A DNA stretch of 64,000 nucleotides from Oxyruncus cristatus (lineage: Eukaryota; Chordata; Aves; Passeriformes; Cotingidae): contig VXAY01001311.1 in the NCBI GenBank assembly GCA_013399855.1, positions 157,543-221,542 of the forward strand. Direction: 5' to 3'. Both the position numbers and the translations under genes were made by a program. Below the pieces are notes generated by a model, which had not been told where the DNA came from, did not search any database, and worked only from the letters and a program-made list of their open reading frames with translations. Shown here piece after piece: positions 39,101-52,800 of the stretch (its first letter is position 1; each line of letters begins with the position of its first letter).

Positions 39101-40197
39101 GTACAAACCGAATGTAAAGCAAAGAGCAGGTTCAACCCCCCTCATTCCTTTAAAGGAAATTTAATCTTTTGACTGTTACAGTGTTTGGGATTTTGTTTGT
39201 TCTTTTTCAGTGGTTCATTATTTCTTTGAGGTGTCAGACTCACAGTCCGCGTATTTCTTGATTTACCACAAAAAGGAAAACTAAATTTTCAAGCAATGGA
39301 GATAAATCTTTCCCCATACTAAAAAGTAAATTACCTGTCTGTAAACATGAAAAAGAGGATTTCTTTTCTTTGTAGTAGTATTTGTGATATGTCTTGAGTT
39401 CCAGGATGAAACTCCTCCATTTACCTCATGTTGCCCACGAGAGAACTATTGGACAGGTGCAATTTGGTCACCCAGGCCCACCACCAACTTTTCACTGAAA
39501 TTGGTGTGAGTTAATGCCTACATGTTTTTGGGCCCTATCTAGTCAAGGTGAGTGACCCAAGTGCAAGAATTCCTGTATCTTTCTACTGCTTTAGCTCTCT
39601 TGCTCTCAGAAAATGTGATATTTAGACCTATTTTACTGTGAAAAGTGATGTCCACCAGTCACCTTGCAGTCAGACATGTACTGACAAACAGTAGAAACTT
39701 CCTGATGTCTCAGTCATTAAACTGATTAACTATGCAGTGCCACCAGCAGTTTGGGATTCAAAAAACTTTCCAAAATAGTTTTGCCTCTGAAGTATTAGAA
39801 TGTTCTTATCTGCCTGTGCCTTAATTTCAAGAAGAAATGAAGGAAGATACTAGAGTTACCTGCTGAAGGCTATGTAATTCATCACTAGGAGTCCTCTGCT
39901 AGAAGCATCTCCTTTTCTGGCCTTCAAGTTGTGCTCATTTTAGATCAGATTCCACCAAACAGAAGGCAGGAGGTGTACCAGCTTTGGTTAAAGGTCAGAG
40001 CCCTGTTGCTGGAGCAAGAAAGAAGAGCTTCCAGTGTTTGGTGCCAGTCCCTGGCAGGAAAACAAAGGCTTGAGCAACCTCCTTTCTGTCTTTCCTGAGG
40101 CACTGAAACTTCTCCCTAAAGGTGTGATTCTCTTCCACTTGGTCTCTTTTATTTTCTAATGATGTGGAATGGAAGAGTAAAAAAGCTCGAATTTATG
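36138..40197. other. Non-coding stretch without a recognisable gene
   Basis: About 4 kb. It holds an AT-rich stretch at about 37066-37120 and an A/AAG tract at about 37942-37970. The open frame at 38378-38716 (112 codons) has no motif and no convincing splice site. No element boundaries are recognised. Confidence 0.6.
37942..37970. repeat. A-rich/AAG simple repeat
   Basis: A run of A broken by single G and ending in AAGAAGAAGAG. Simple sequence only. Confidence 0.8.
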
Positions 40198-40326
40198 ATA
40201 GAATGGTTTGATTTGGAAGGGGCTTTAAAGATCATATAATTCCTACTCCCCTGCCATGGGCACGGATGCCACCCACTAGACCATGTTGTCAGGTCCCCAT
40301 CCAACCTGGCCTTCAACACTTCTACA
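40198..40326 (-). mobile_element. Short CR1 LINE 3' fragment
   Basis: The plus strand shows GATAGAATGGTTTGATTTGG, AGGGGCTTTAAAGATCATA, CCCCTGCCATGGGCACGG, CCACTAGACCATGTTGTCAG and CCATCCAACCTGGCCTTCAAC, the reverse complement of the CR1 3' end. Only about 130 bases remain, so this is among the shortest recognisable copies here. The tail lies at the left edge. Confidence 0.9.
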
Positions 40327-43300
40327 TAGTACTTAATATATTGTGGTAGGATTATTCACTGTTAGTGGACACTTTTAAGGTCTCTGAAATGAGTGCTACA
40401 TTAGGGTGAACTCCATTCTCTACTCGAAGGCTTTGGGCCTTTCTTCCTTCTCGGTCCCTCACAACAGTTTTCAAAATAATCTTGTTTGTATAACCTTCAG
40501 CTATACCATTAAAATGCACCTGAAAATCCTAGACCTTTTGAAAAAAATTTGGTTTTATTTACAGGATTGATTTTTCTTTACCTTATCAACCCCAAATGGG
40601 TACCTCATACATGTTTACTGCTCCTGGCTCTGTATAAAACCTACAAGAACAAATGGAAAAAGGCAGAATCCCTACCACTTTTATGTACACAGGCTTGGGG
40701 TCTGGCACTTGCTCATTTGCACAGTTACCTGTCTGAAGGCAGGCAGGTTTTTGGGTGAGATAAAATGAATAACCTGGCAGTTGTTCTACTGTGTCGTGCA
40801 GCAGCTCCAAATTCCGCTGTTTTCCAGCTAGAGCCTTCCTTACAGACAGGCTAACTGGTCCTGACGGCAGAGCTACGGGTTAAGGGGCAAGTAGGTCAGT
40901 TCTGTGGAGGTGGACTCTGTTTTGGGGAAAAGGAGAAGTAGAATTAGTCATGGATTCCTCTTCTTCAGCACAGAGCTCACAGAGATTCAATTCTCTGTGT
41001 TACAGCTATAGATAGGGTAGGATTTGAGGCATGTCACAGCATACAGCCAGGAGCAGCTGCTGTCATTTTTAGTGGCAATTCCAGAGCAAACTAAATTCAA
41101 AAGCCCTTATGGTAAGGGTTTCTTTATGAATTTCATCCTTTTGAAATTATGGGCTGCATAGATAAGACAATGGGGGAGAGGAATGTATATGAACATATAT
41201 ATATGAAATGCATGAGATGAATAAAACACATCTCATAAATGCAATATAGATAATTATTTACCTATAATATAGATTACATAATTATATATATATAATGGAA
41301 CATGTGGGAAAACAATCGTGCCTTGCTTAAAGCATGTGGAAAATTGGTGGTAGAGCTGGAAATTGGACAACTCATGTTAGTCAGAAAATCATTCAGCAAA
41401 AAGCTGAAGAAAGGTTTATTCCTATATTAACTTACATTTTTTTAGACAGCATTGCCCTTCTAAAGATATCCCTTCAAAAGATGGACCTTTTAAGAATGTC
41501 TGCAGATCTGGACTCCCTCAGATTAACTGGGGGCACACATTTCAAAGGGAAGTGGAGTTCATGGGGAATTCTCTGCCAGCCACCCAGATCTCAGTTGCAG
41601 AAGTAAAGGATAAGTAGTAAAGGAGTTTAAATTTCCTCAAGCTGCCTTCTGTTGTGCCTCAGCTTTGATCTGCCAGGATTACCTTGAGAGGTGGGAAAAG
41701 TAGTTAATTTTCCACTTTCACTTGACACTTCCCCTTTCTCTAGGGGCTGCTGAGTTAGTGCCCACTGCCTACGTAGGTGAGCTGAATGCAATCCCAGGAC
41801 TTGCACTTTCTTGCCATTGACTGACTTCACAGACTGTAAGGTAAGGGAGACATTCAATGGTTTTCATTGGTTTCAGTGTAGCTGCCAGACAACTACAACC
41901 AGAGAGGTGGACTTTCAACTCTGGTCAGCCCATGATGGCACCATCTTCACCTTGTCTTCTCCTATGTTCCCTCTGTGGTCCCACAGGGCCTTAGTCCCCA
42001 GGGAACACCCTTTAAATATTCTTATCATTATTTCCTTATCTTTCTCCCACTCTAGACTAAAACTAAGACTTGCTTAGGTGACTTCTGTTGTGTTTATAAA
42101 GTCAAATATGTTGTCTTTTTCTGTTCTTTTATTCCTTCATCTTTTGATCTTATATTTAGCCTTTTGTTTTATTATTAACAAGGCACCATCCTTTTGTTCT
42201 GCTCTTATCAGAGCTCAAACAATGGATTTTTAGCCATGGCCAAGGCTTTTGACTTCTTCAGTAATACAAATATTTGGCAACAGTACAGTGTGTGTTTGTT
42301 TTTAAACAACCATCACGTGGAAGCTCTCATGTCCTTGCACTGTTGTCAGCTGTTGCAAAGGACAGAATAGCAGATGGCAAAATGGATGAGTTAAAAATGA
42401 CTAACCATGGCTTGAGCTGCACTAGGAGTAACAGGGATCAGAAATAATGCTGTCCCCACCTCCAGGTTCCATCTTTTAGCAAACTTTGGCCACTGGTATC
42501 CTGGTTGTACTGGCACTGGATGAGGCTGGTCCTTGTGCTGTGACTGTCCTGGAAGGAGAGGGGCAGTGGAGAGTGATGGCCAGGGTTCAATGTCCCCTGG
42601 CACCTCACTCTCAGAGGTGCATTGCTCTAAGGTATAATCCTGTGACAGGTACCATGTGCTGGTATTGTACCCCGTGTATCTACAGGTCACCATAAGCTCA
42701 GATACACCCTGCAGACTCGGAGATACAGGGGTTTGTTTCCCCTGTGTTAGGAAGCAGAGACCTCTGCTGCGTAAACACTCTGACCTAAACTGTTCAGCTG
42801 GTCACAACTGTCCCTGAACTGATCAAGGTACTGATCCAGCGGTAGCCTCTAGGGCCTCCAATGTGCCCTCTCTCTCTTGGTAATATGTGTTCAGACCAGG
42901 GACAATTTGAAATCAGGCATGCGAAAAGCCATATACAGCGTCTTCACTGGGGCCAGCCAGGCCTGCCACTGCGGTCTGTGCTTGGGATAAGCTTCATCTG
43001 GCCTTCTCAGCTCCCAAGACACAAAGGGCAGATAAAACAGCATCATGGCAATTTCTAACAAATGCAATGAGTCAGTTCCTGTTAATGATGAGACCCCTGT
43101 GAGTCAGATCATTAGAGCTGATTTCCATTGCTCTTGCTGTTGTTGGGGTTTTTGTTTGTTTGTTTAAAGACATTTTTAAGATACTTTAAAACTGGTTTTA
43201 AACTACTTTTCTAAGGAAATAGGTCTTACAAAGTGATTGATCTCTGTTTCCCATCCTTTCCCAGGAATTTTTGTGCTCATCAACAAGAAATACAGCATTT

Positions 43301-46072
43301 TCAAAGTTACTAGGTCCTTGCAATCTTCATGAAAACAGCTGGCTGGATAGAATAAAAAGCCCCTGTTAGTGCTGTGGTGAGAGAGATGCCACAAAGGCAA
43401 CTCACTCTGTTAGTCACCAGAGAACCCACACCTCTAGATGGCAGGAAAAGCTTCAGAGTTTGCATGCTATATTAGACCTCAAACAGAGACACATCTATTA
43501 GAAAGGAAAAATAATCATCGCTGCTGCTTCCAAGAAAACTGATTTTTAATTGTATAAAATCCATCCTGTAAAAGAAGCATCTGTGTCTTGCTCTGTAGAT
43601 TCATATGCTCCCCTCTCTCCGTACACATTAAGATTTAAGGTACTCATCAGTGGGAAATATGTATAATCTCCCATAGGACTGCAGTCTCTCCTTCAGTACT
43701 AACATATTAAACTAGACTTCTTAAACATTCATATTAATTAGTCTGTGAGGAACCATTATCAAAATATGGTGTGAATACATAATTATGAGGGTGTGTTGTC
43801 TGGCAGAAAAATGAGGGTCCGATCCTGCCTCCTCCCAAGTAAATGGCAGCTTCACCACTTGTTTTCGTATAAGCAACAGTGAGCCCTAAGGCAGCAGAGA
43901 CGGGAGACAGTTTTCCCCTTCCTGCCTCGCTGGAAGCACTGTCTCACCCTTGCTGAGAAAGCACTTCACCCCTCCTGGGAGGGGAGATAGAAGGAAGAGC
44001 GTTTGGCGGCTATTATCAATATTCATGTACAGCTGCAATTCACAGGCCTTATTCCCTGCTGAAATGTGCCATTAGCTGCAGCAGGGCTTGACCTGCAGAG
44101 TGGGACAGACCCCCGATAGTGCCAGTCAGGCATTCCTAACTGTCCTCTAGGTGCATCTCCGGTCCTGCTCCAGGACAGGACAACATCCTTCTCCGTGTGT
44201 CAGGGCTACCTTTGTTGCCTGGTCCTGCTCACGTGAGAAGGGCCAGCAAAGTGCCCTGCATGTGATAAGGTTTCAGCATAGACTGGAGGCTTCAGGCAAT
44301 GAAGTTCAAATTCTGCCATTTCACTGGGCTTAGAACTAGGCAAACCCTTTGTTTGCCCCAGATAAATGCAGTGACAGAACCTGTAAGGTACAGCAAACTA
44401 TGTGTTAATTTTCAAATATCAGTCCTGCAGCTCATCTCTGATAAGGATCTTGTTTGTTTGTTTGGGTGGGGGTTTTTGTGTTTGTTTGGTCTTTTTTTCC
44501 CCTAAATAAAAAATAGCATGATCTGGGAAATACAGAATGGGACTGAAAAACTGGAAAGAGATCTCAGATTTTGTTTTTCTGCCACCGATTTGTTTGCAGC
44601 CTTGGGAGAACATGAAGATATTATTTCTCCAGCCCCAATTAATGTCTTGTTTAAAATTTGGTGCAAGAGCTTTCTCTGCTGTTTCCCATCCTAAAGTTTC
44701 CCTTCTTCTTGGCTTAGCCATATGCAAAAGCAGTGTTTTTTGCTAGCCCTAGAACATACCCTGTCTCCTATCCAGCATTTCTTTCTCTCTTGCAGTTCCT
44801 GTCTCTCCCATTCACTGCAGCAAAGTTGCTCTGCATTGAGAGGGTAGAACACAGTCTTTTTCCCAGCTGCCACCTCACTGCCCTCCCTGCCTCAGTGCTG
44901 GGGGGGGAACTGTCCTGGCAGAGAGTTCTCGAGGTGTCCAAGGGTCCAGGTGCTCCACCACCCAACACAGCTGCCCTCCTGTTTTAGAGAATGACACTCT
45001 GGCAAGACATCTGCAAAGGGATTCCATTTAACACTCTGGCAGAACGGGACAGGTGCTTAAAAACACCACCATGAGTTTTTCAGCCGTGTGGCTGAATGAC
45101 TCTTATTGCAAGAGAAGCAGCCTTAGAGATGGAAATCTCTTAATTATGCATGTAACCTTGACAGTGGCAGTATGGACCTCCCCTTGGTGTCTTGCTGCAA
45201 CAAGTTCCCAGCCCAGCCAACATCAATGACCCTGGTGGTGGTCGGATGTTGAAGGCTGGATTGAAATCCGTATGTTATTTTTACCAAACAACCACTGCAT
45301 ATCAGTACTAGTGAAGGTCAGTTATTGTTCAGAGAAAACTGGATGTGTAACAGGGCAGGTGTTTACTGGGATTTTCTCCATATGCACAATGGAGAATTTC
45401 AGAAATCCCTTCTAGGTGTGCAGCTGTTTTCTTTTTTGCATCTAGTTACCTCTAAAAATCTGGCCTTTGGTCACTGATCACTTGAACTGTTGCTTGTGAG
45501 AAGTGGAGAGGAAGATAGAACCTTATCAAGTTAGCAGCCTTTTAACACTCAAACATCACCCTCTTTTATTAGAATTTCCCCCACTTAAATGTTCTGCTGG
45601 CTTTTAGGAGAGGAAGTTGAAATACGTCAGGAGCTAAGAGAAAAGCTTATTCTCACCCTCTGTCTAAATGTTATATATCCTTGGGATTTCAGAGTTGTCC
45701 TGAGACTCACAGTGCCAAAAGCTTTAGTTTGGCTGAGATATACTCAGCCACAAACCAATTCTCAAGCCTTGGGTATTTTCACCAAGTTTTACCTCTTTCT
45801 AAGCAACAGTCTTTTTGCAAATTTAAACGGCCAACAGTCCCTGCAAAATGAACATTTGCTAATTGGATTTGGTGAAGTCAGGACTGCACGTTGATGATGT
45901 GCTCAATAAAGTGCTTTAACCTGGGACCTTCAGCACAGCATTTGACTACGGCAGTGACTGTTTGACTAGAAATGCCATCAAAGCTGCAAGTGAAGCAGGC
46001 GGCTATAGTGACTGTACCTAGCCACTAGAGAGAGACATTATCCCATGCACTAAACTGAAATGTTTCACTCGC
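40327..46072. other. Non-coding stretch without a recognisable gene
   Basis: About 5.7 kb. An AT-rich stretch at about 41186-41297 includes a short hairpin (ATGAGATG and CATCTCAT arms near 41212-41236). T/G tracts lie at about 43144-43168 and 44448-44502. The piece near 43810-43880 (GGGTCCGATCCTGCC) is faintly like an old LINE relic. Bases about 43980-44110 are compact and repeat-free. Open frames are short and unassigned. Confidence 0.55.
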
Positions 46073-46644
46073 TGTCGTGGTTTAACCCCAGACAGCGACT
46101 AAGCTCTAACAGAACTGCTCGCTCTCTGTCCTCGGTGGGACAGGGAGGAGAATTGGGAGGGTAAAAGTGAGAAAACTCTTCAGTTTGGATAAAGGCAGTT
46201 AAATAGGGAAAGCAAAAGCTGTGCACTCAAGCAAAGCGAAACAAGGAATTAATTCACCACTTCCCATGGGCAGGCAGGTGTTCAGCCATCTCCAGGAGAG
46301 CACGGCTCCTTCACGTGTAAGGGTGAATAGGGAAGACAAACTCCACCAACTCCATCCCCTCTTCCTTCTTCTTCCTCCACCTTTATACGCTGAGCATGAT
46401 CCACATGGTATGGAATATCCCTTTGGTCAGCAGGGGTCAGCTGTCCTGGCTGGGTCCCCTCCCAACTTCTTGTGCACCTCCAGCCTCCTGGGAGGTGGGA
46501 CAGGCTGAGGAGCAGAAAAGGCCTTGACTCTGTGTAAGCCCTGCTCAGCAATAACTAAAACATTCCTGTGATATCAACCCTGTTTCCAGCACAAATCCAA
46601 AACAGCCTCATACCAGCTACTGTGAAGAAATTAACACTATTGCA
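46073..46644 (-). mobile_element. Solo LTR of an avian endogenous retrovirus
   Basis: The plus strand starts TGTCGTGGTTTAACCCCAG and contains GGTATGGAATATCCCTTTGG, TCAGCTGTCCTGGCTGGG, CCCCTCCCAACTTCTTGTGC, and a final part ACCAGCTACTGTGAAGAAAT. I know this order from a common avian ERV LTR family. In the transcriptional sense it lies on the minus strand: there a CATGTGGATCATGC segment precedes a TATAAAG box (46387-46381), and a degraded polyadenylation region sits near 46188-46210. The minus-strand 5' terminus is worn or truncated near 46644, so no clean target duplication could be read. No internal viral genes flank it, which fits a solo LTR left by recombination. Confidence 0.9.
46381..46387 (-). 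promoter_or_regulatory. TATA box of the LTR
   Basis: TATAAAG on the minus strand at the position where this LTR family carries its core promoter (after the CCATACCATGTG segment). Activity is unknown; the box itself is intact. Confidence 0.6.
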
Positions 46645-49600
46645 GAATTAATTTTCTAGTTAACTCAAAAACTGGCAAACGTCCAAATGTCCAGGGCCCT
46701 CAAGTCAGAGCAAAGTACCCTGTTCATCTGGAGCAGACGGCAGAATGGACTCACTGACTAACCTCAAAGAGCAGTGGCTGCGGGAGCATCACATGTTGCA
46801 TGTACAAGGTGGCCAGTCCAAAACGCTGTAATGCAGGCAAGGTGTTAAATTTATATTTATATATTTTCATTCAAATCAGTGCATCTGCAGCAAGACAAGG
46901 GAAGAAGCAGGTTGACTATTGTTCTTGGATGGAGCAGGACAATGCTCATCAAGCCCACACAGGTGTAGCTTCTTGCAGTGTGACACTCGGGCACACACAG
47001 GCTTTTTGGGTTTTACTGATAGATCAAGAGCCAGACTGTATAAAATCATTGCAGGACCTTCAGCATTAGAGTTCCTCTACGGTGTGTGCTGAAGATAAGT
47101 AATGCCAGCCTTGTTTTGGCCAGGTATGTTATAATCCCTGTTTGCTCTGAAGTGCTCCTTTACAGGTGTTACCTCCCCCTTCCAGATGGGGTGATTGGTG
47201 GCTGGCTGAGCACGGTGCCTAGAAAACTTGTACATCTACTTTTTCAGCTCTCCAGTACTGATACAAAGCCCTGTGTGACTACTGGATTTGTACCCTGGAC
47301 ACGACAGTGCTCAGGTGCACTGTGCTGTCAGCAGCGGTCTCGGAGGCTGCACCAGAGTCTGAATGGTTAACGTGGGCTGCCCAGCCCTGAGATCCACAGG
47401 TGCTCATCTGATCGGAAAGGAGAACCGGGCAGACTAGAAACTGCCACGAACTGACAGCGGAAACGTCCATAAAACTCACACTACATTCAGGCTGATGAAT
47501 GTGCGGTGCCGTCCTGGATAATGCCCGGAGGTCAAAAGCTGCACTTCTATTTGTAACGCCTGCCAAAACGCTCAGGCTTCCAAGCACAGGAAAATCCAGT
47601 TAAAGTAACAGTGGTGGGAAACGTAGGAAGTGTGATCGTGCTAAAAATGCATCTGGATACAAAAATGGCTTGTCCTGCGGATAAGCAGGATAGTGCCTGA
47701 TGTGGAATCGGGGCTGGGTTTTTAACCCCAGTGATTTTCTGCAGGTAGATGCCAGCTTTGAGCCCCGGAGGAATTCCTCGAGAGGGGAGTAAGCATCGCC
47801 TTGCTGTTTTGATCTCTCACAAAGTACTGAGCAGGGATCTGCTGTTAGGATCAAGTGGTCATTTCCTACGTGATTAGTTTTCTTTTAATGCAGGCAAGGA
47901 ATGACACCAGCATAGCAAGAATCCCTGTGTGTGCTGTTTAAGTTATTTGGGGAGTCATGCAGTTTTCCTTTTTGCTAAAATGTAAACACTAGATAACAAG
48001 GATTTGATTTATGACTTCAAATTAATTATTTTATATTGGTTCTTGAACTTTGAGTTAGAATTTATATTAGCATCTTTGCTTGCACCTGCACTTACTCTCA
48101 ATTTCTCAAAATAGAGCAGAGGCTTGCTTGTGAAAATCCCACTAAATTTCACAGGCTGCTTTGAAAATCTCGGTAGTAGCACTTTAATGCTCTGAAGGTA
48201 CGGGTTCAGCTGTATGCAAACATGCAAAGAGAAGTCTCAGCCCTGGCTTTCCACTAGGACTTAACTAGGTGCACGCTGAAAGTGACCATTCAGTTTTTGT
48301 CTTGCAAATTAGCAAGCACTCAACTGAGGGGAGTCCTCAATCATTATGCAAATAATAAATGGGTAAAATCCCCTTTTCTTTTTATGTAACAGCACATCCT
48401 TTAAAGTATCATCAGAATTAATCAGTTGTAAGGATTGATTACTGTAAGGCACCACAAGCTGCCGGCATTAAAATATTAAAATGAAATCTCTTAAACCTCC
48501 CTTTTTAAAAAACTAACCAAACCTGGGTTGCAGGCAGGGGTATTTTCTGACCAGCTGTGTGGGTTCCAAGAAGCTTTTCTTGAATCTGGCATGACACTTT
48601 CTAGCGTCTTATGAATGTTTCACACTTCTACTTTTACAACATTTTCTGAATACTGGAAAATTGCCTGTACACATGAACATTTATATGAAACAAAGTATGT
48701 GATACATAATCATGTATCACAGGATGGTGCGAGCAGCACTTGAAAAGTCTGTAAATCAATAAAGAGTTTTGAGGTTATACACGGAGAGAAAAAATACAGA
48801 ATTATATACACATAACTACCATCTTGATGGCTGATATTAATCTTCGAGGATGAGACACATTAAAAAATGGAAAGTAAAATGCTATCCTCATTTTTCACAA
48901 GAAGAAAGGGAGGGGGGAGGGAAGGTGCAACACAGACTCACAGAAAGAAGAATTGTTTTCTGCTTCTCCTCAGTTTTCCAAAAGTGGACAAGGACAGATC
49001 TCTTTGCTCCTCCTATCCAACCAGTCGTCCCACTCCAGGGCAACATAGCAAACTGGTATTTGTGTTTGCAATATGGATCCATCAATCTACCCTAAAATTC
49101 AGCAAGTCCAGAGTGTTGTGCAGTGGGAACAGGAGGTTCAGGAACTTGCTTGAGACGAGCTCATCTGTGAGGAGTCTTCCATTTCCTCCTGAAAGAAACC
49201 TTTTGTGGAAACTTGTGACATTCCCTGTGTACCACCTAATCCTAACTTCATTTGACTTGTTTATAGGCACAACACAACTAACCTGACCTTGCAGAGAATG
49301 AAGCTTTTCTTTCACAATTGTAGTTTTATCTAATGCACAAAAAACATTTTCTCACCCAGATACAGATGCCCTCAGTTTCAGTAGTGTGTAAAAAGTTACT
49401 GACAGTTTTTATTTAGATACCGAGATGATGTAATGATGAGAGAGTGGCTGTCTTTGCATTACGAGAATCCCTGACGAGGACAAGGAAAACACAACAACTA
49501 AGATGCCATTGCTCAGTGTAGCCAGGCCAGTCTTCATCTGTGTGCAAAGACAGGGGATTTTGGGAACCCAGGTGGCCAGTGCTGTGTGCTTACACACTCG

Positions 49601-49694
49601 TGCTGTGTACATAGACTTAATAACTTCCCTTTGCTGCTGAGTATACATTTCACCTTTGAGGAACTCCAAGGGTAAGTATTTTCACTAGTTTGAA

Positions 49695-49815
49695 TATGGG
49701 GAAACTGAGATGGGAGAAAGCCAATGGCTTCGATGAGGATGGAAGTCCTGGCTTGCTCAGGACTGTGAGGCTCATAGTTCTGTGTTCAGACCGTGCAACC
49801 ACACCACTGGGCAAC
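49695..49815 (-). mobile_element. MIR- or L2-like relic
   Basis: The plus strand reads TATGGGGAAACTGAGATGGG and ends GACCGTGCAACCACACCACTG. The first part matches the 'ATGGGGAAACTGAGGCA' signature at the inverted core of MIR/L2-type elements. The middle is too diverged for a firm family call. Confidence 0.35.
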
Positions 49816-52800
49816 AATAACAGGTTTCAGTTCATTCCCATTTGTGCAGGAAAATGAGACCATTCAAATAACTCAATGGTCCCCTTCTCTGAAGTGGGAA
49901 TGCATCCCATTAAAACACATAAAGAAATAGAGGTAGTCTAAGTTTATTACCTGTCATCCTTTTTTTCCCTCTCTGTTAATTGCATTGTCTCAGCATCCAA
50001 GTTCTAAAGGACTTTGTAATTGACATGGCTGTTTATTAAAAGGAAACTTCTCAGGGTGGCTCAGCTTAATTGTATTCTCATTGGAGTGAAACAGGATGCT
50101 TGGCCCAAACCTTATTTCCTTCATTTCACCCCGTTCTATTCCAAGCACTTTTCCTGCATCCTGCAGTAGAATATCAGTCATGCTGCATCTCTTCGAGCCC
50201 GGGGCATTTGAAGGGGTGCATGATCAGGGAAATTTTAATTTATTGATCTTGGAGGCAAGGGGGATGCCCATTTCTTTCCGTGGGCAATTCTTTACAGCCA
50301 CTTTTCCCAGTTTCCACTAGAGGGGTTACATGTTCTAGTTCAGAGCGCTGCAGCAGCCCAGGATAAGATGGAGCTGCTTCTTGTCCACCTATATTTTTAA
50401 CTGATACAGTTAACTCACAAATACAATAATGAGCTGACAGTACTAGGGCTTGAGGCCTTAATAACCATTACAAAAATCATTAATTACCAGGAAATTAGAG
50501 GGGTGTCTGTGAAGTGGTTAAATTTGCAACCTTCTGTCCACAAACAAGAAATCCAAACGCTTGCCTGAATCACAGCTAACTTCCCACACATTGCTTATAA
50601 GATAAATCTTGTTTATTTCTGCATATATTACTCTCAGTAAATGATTAGATTTGTCACCCATGACCCAGTATGCTGTTTGCAATTATTTCTTATATTAAAT
50701 TAATCACTACATATTTACTTTGAGAAATTATGTATGATATATCGATGCACGCATGTGTATGAGTGTATGTGAGCACGTGAACTTTCCTGATTGCCTTTCC
50801 TCTTGTATGGCAAATTAAAAATAACAGGCATTAAAGCTGGCAGAGTTACACTGATGGTGAAACTAGCACAGAGGGAGGGGGGAAATTGCTATATAATTTC
50901 TTTTTCCTTTGTATTTTAAGGGTTTCCACTTATTTATTGAATTTTTAAGATATGGATAGACTAATCTTCACTAGCAGATACACAAACACTTGTGGCTCTA
51001 AGTTTCAAGGGCGCTGGTGTGGACTGCACTCGGCCTCGCTTTTCCCACCTCCCACGCCTTGTGGATGTGCCTGGGTGGGGGGATCTGCAGACATATGGGC
51101 CCTCACCATATCTTTGGCACTTTGTGTAGCAGTAATACTACCCAGACAGATAACTAGCTTTCAGAATCAGATTCTTTGTGAATTACTTACTGGGTGAAAG
51201 TGATTCACATGGGTTTTGACTTTTTGCTGGGTAATGTAAAGCCTCTCCTTTATACAATGGCAATCAATTTGAAGTAGCTCGTTTTCTAGGAAAACTAAAC
51301 CTTATGGTATGTACAGAATCATGACTTCCATCAATTTGGGCTCCTGTAGAGCTTTTTGGATGGGAAGGGTTTTATAAAAAGTTTTTGATTTCTGTTTCTA
51401 TCTAATCTTTCAGATATTTCATTCTCTCAGATTTCTGTTTTGTGTTGGGCTTTATTTTCCATTGCAATGCTTTCTCTGTCTTCCCTGAACATAATTTCTT
51501 CTCAGCAGAATTCACCCCCAACAGCTTCTAAGTCTGAATTTACAGATCCATTGTGTTTGAGTGGGTTCAGAATGAGACAGAAATATTCACTTTTAATCTG
51601 TTATATTTCTGAGGTGTTAATTGCTTTGCCACCTCTTGTTTGCCACCCAGTTCAAACTGGCATCAACCCGAATGCTATGAGAGTCTTTTAATAATCTTCT
51701 AAGAAAATGATATGGAGTCATTTATTTCTACAAGTAACTTGCTTCATGAAGGGGATCACTGGGATAGAGACAGTTGTGATAATGTGGATTTCAAATCATA
51801 AACACTTCAGCTTGAAAAGAGACCAGAATTATACCTATTAAAAGACAAAGTTTAAACAACCTTGTAGGTTTTGTTACTTGTGTCTGTAAATTATAGTGTT
51901 CTTTATGCACATACAAGGGGTGGGTTGGAGCCTCCAGTAGGTACACATACAAATTCCTTTCCTGACTTTTTGACTCTGTTCCTTGCTTAACTAATAATGA
52001 ATTCAGGGACACTGGGTTTTACATCACCTCAGCAGATGATCTTCTCAGTTACACCTCGCTGCAAAGCAGCAAGGCAGAGATGGGAGGGAATTGATATTGC
52101 TTTGAAAGAAATGGCCTCGTACCCTCGCGGAGCGAGTGTGTGTGTGAACCCTTCCTGACACGCAAATGAACTGTGTTTTTTGAAGTATTGCATTGTTTTG
52201 TCTTCTGGGCTGCCTGGAGTTCTTCCAAGAGCAAGTAACAAAGGCTCGAAGAAAGGATTCAAAACATCATGAAGGGGGGAAATACCTTTGCTAAAGACTA
52301 GAACGGCTTTTTGGTCTGCTGCCAGGTGTGCCGGGGAGGGCACTCAGAGCTGATGCAGCGGCAGCGAGCCCCGGGCAGCTACCCAGCTGTCCACAGGGAT
52401 GCCAGGCAACCCCCACTGAGTAGGGTGTCGGCAGAGCAACAGGTTTGGGGAGAAGCAAGGGGACATCCCGTCTGGAAAAATGCTTCTCTATGTGCCAGCC
52501 AAGACTTTCTCCCAGGCTGGTTCTCGGTTGCCTGCTTGCCTCCCTCTCCTCTGCTCCCAACCAAAAACAGGGTACATCACACCATTGGTCCAGTTAGACA
52601 TTAGCAAACTGTATAGATTACAGACAGATGGATAGATGAGCTGAGTAGAAATTATTTTATCTCTTTATACAAGCAGAACAACCTCTAGGGGGGAACTGTC
52701 TTGTCTTCAGAAATAAAAACAGCAGAGGAACCATGCAAGCCATAGAGCCCTGTTCAGGTTTGCTATTTAATTCCATATTCAACTCAAATCCTGTAAGATT

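Noticed and set aside
48867..49286. 139-codon plus-strand open frame
   Set aside because: Basic, low-information start, no motif, and other frames are open over the same bases. Chance is the simpler reading.
52291..52604. GC-richer segment open on both strands
   Set aside because: No splice-site pair, motif or protein similarity could be supported. Composition explains the open frames.
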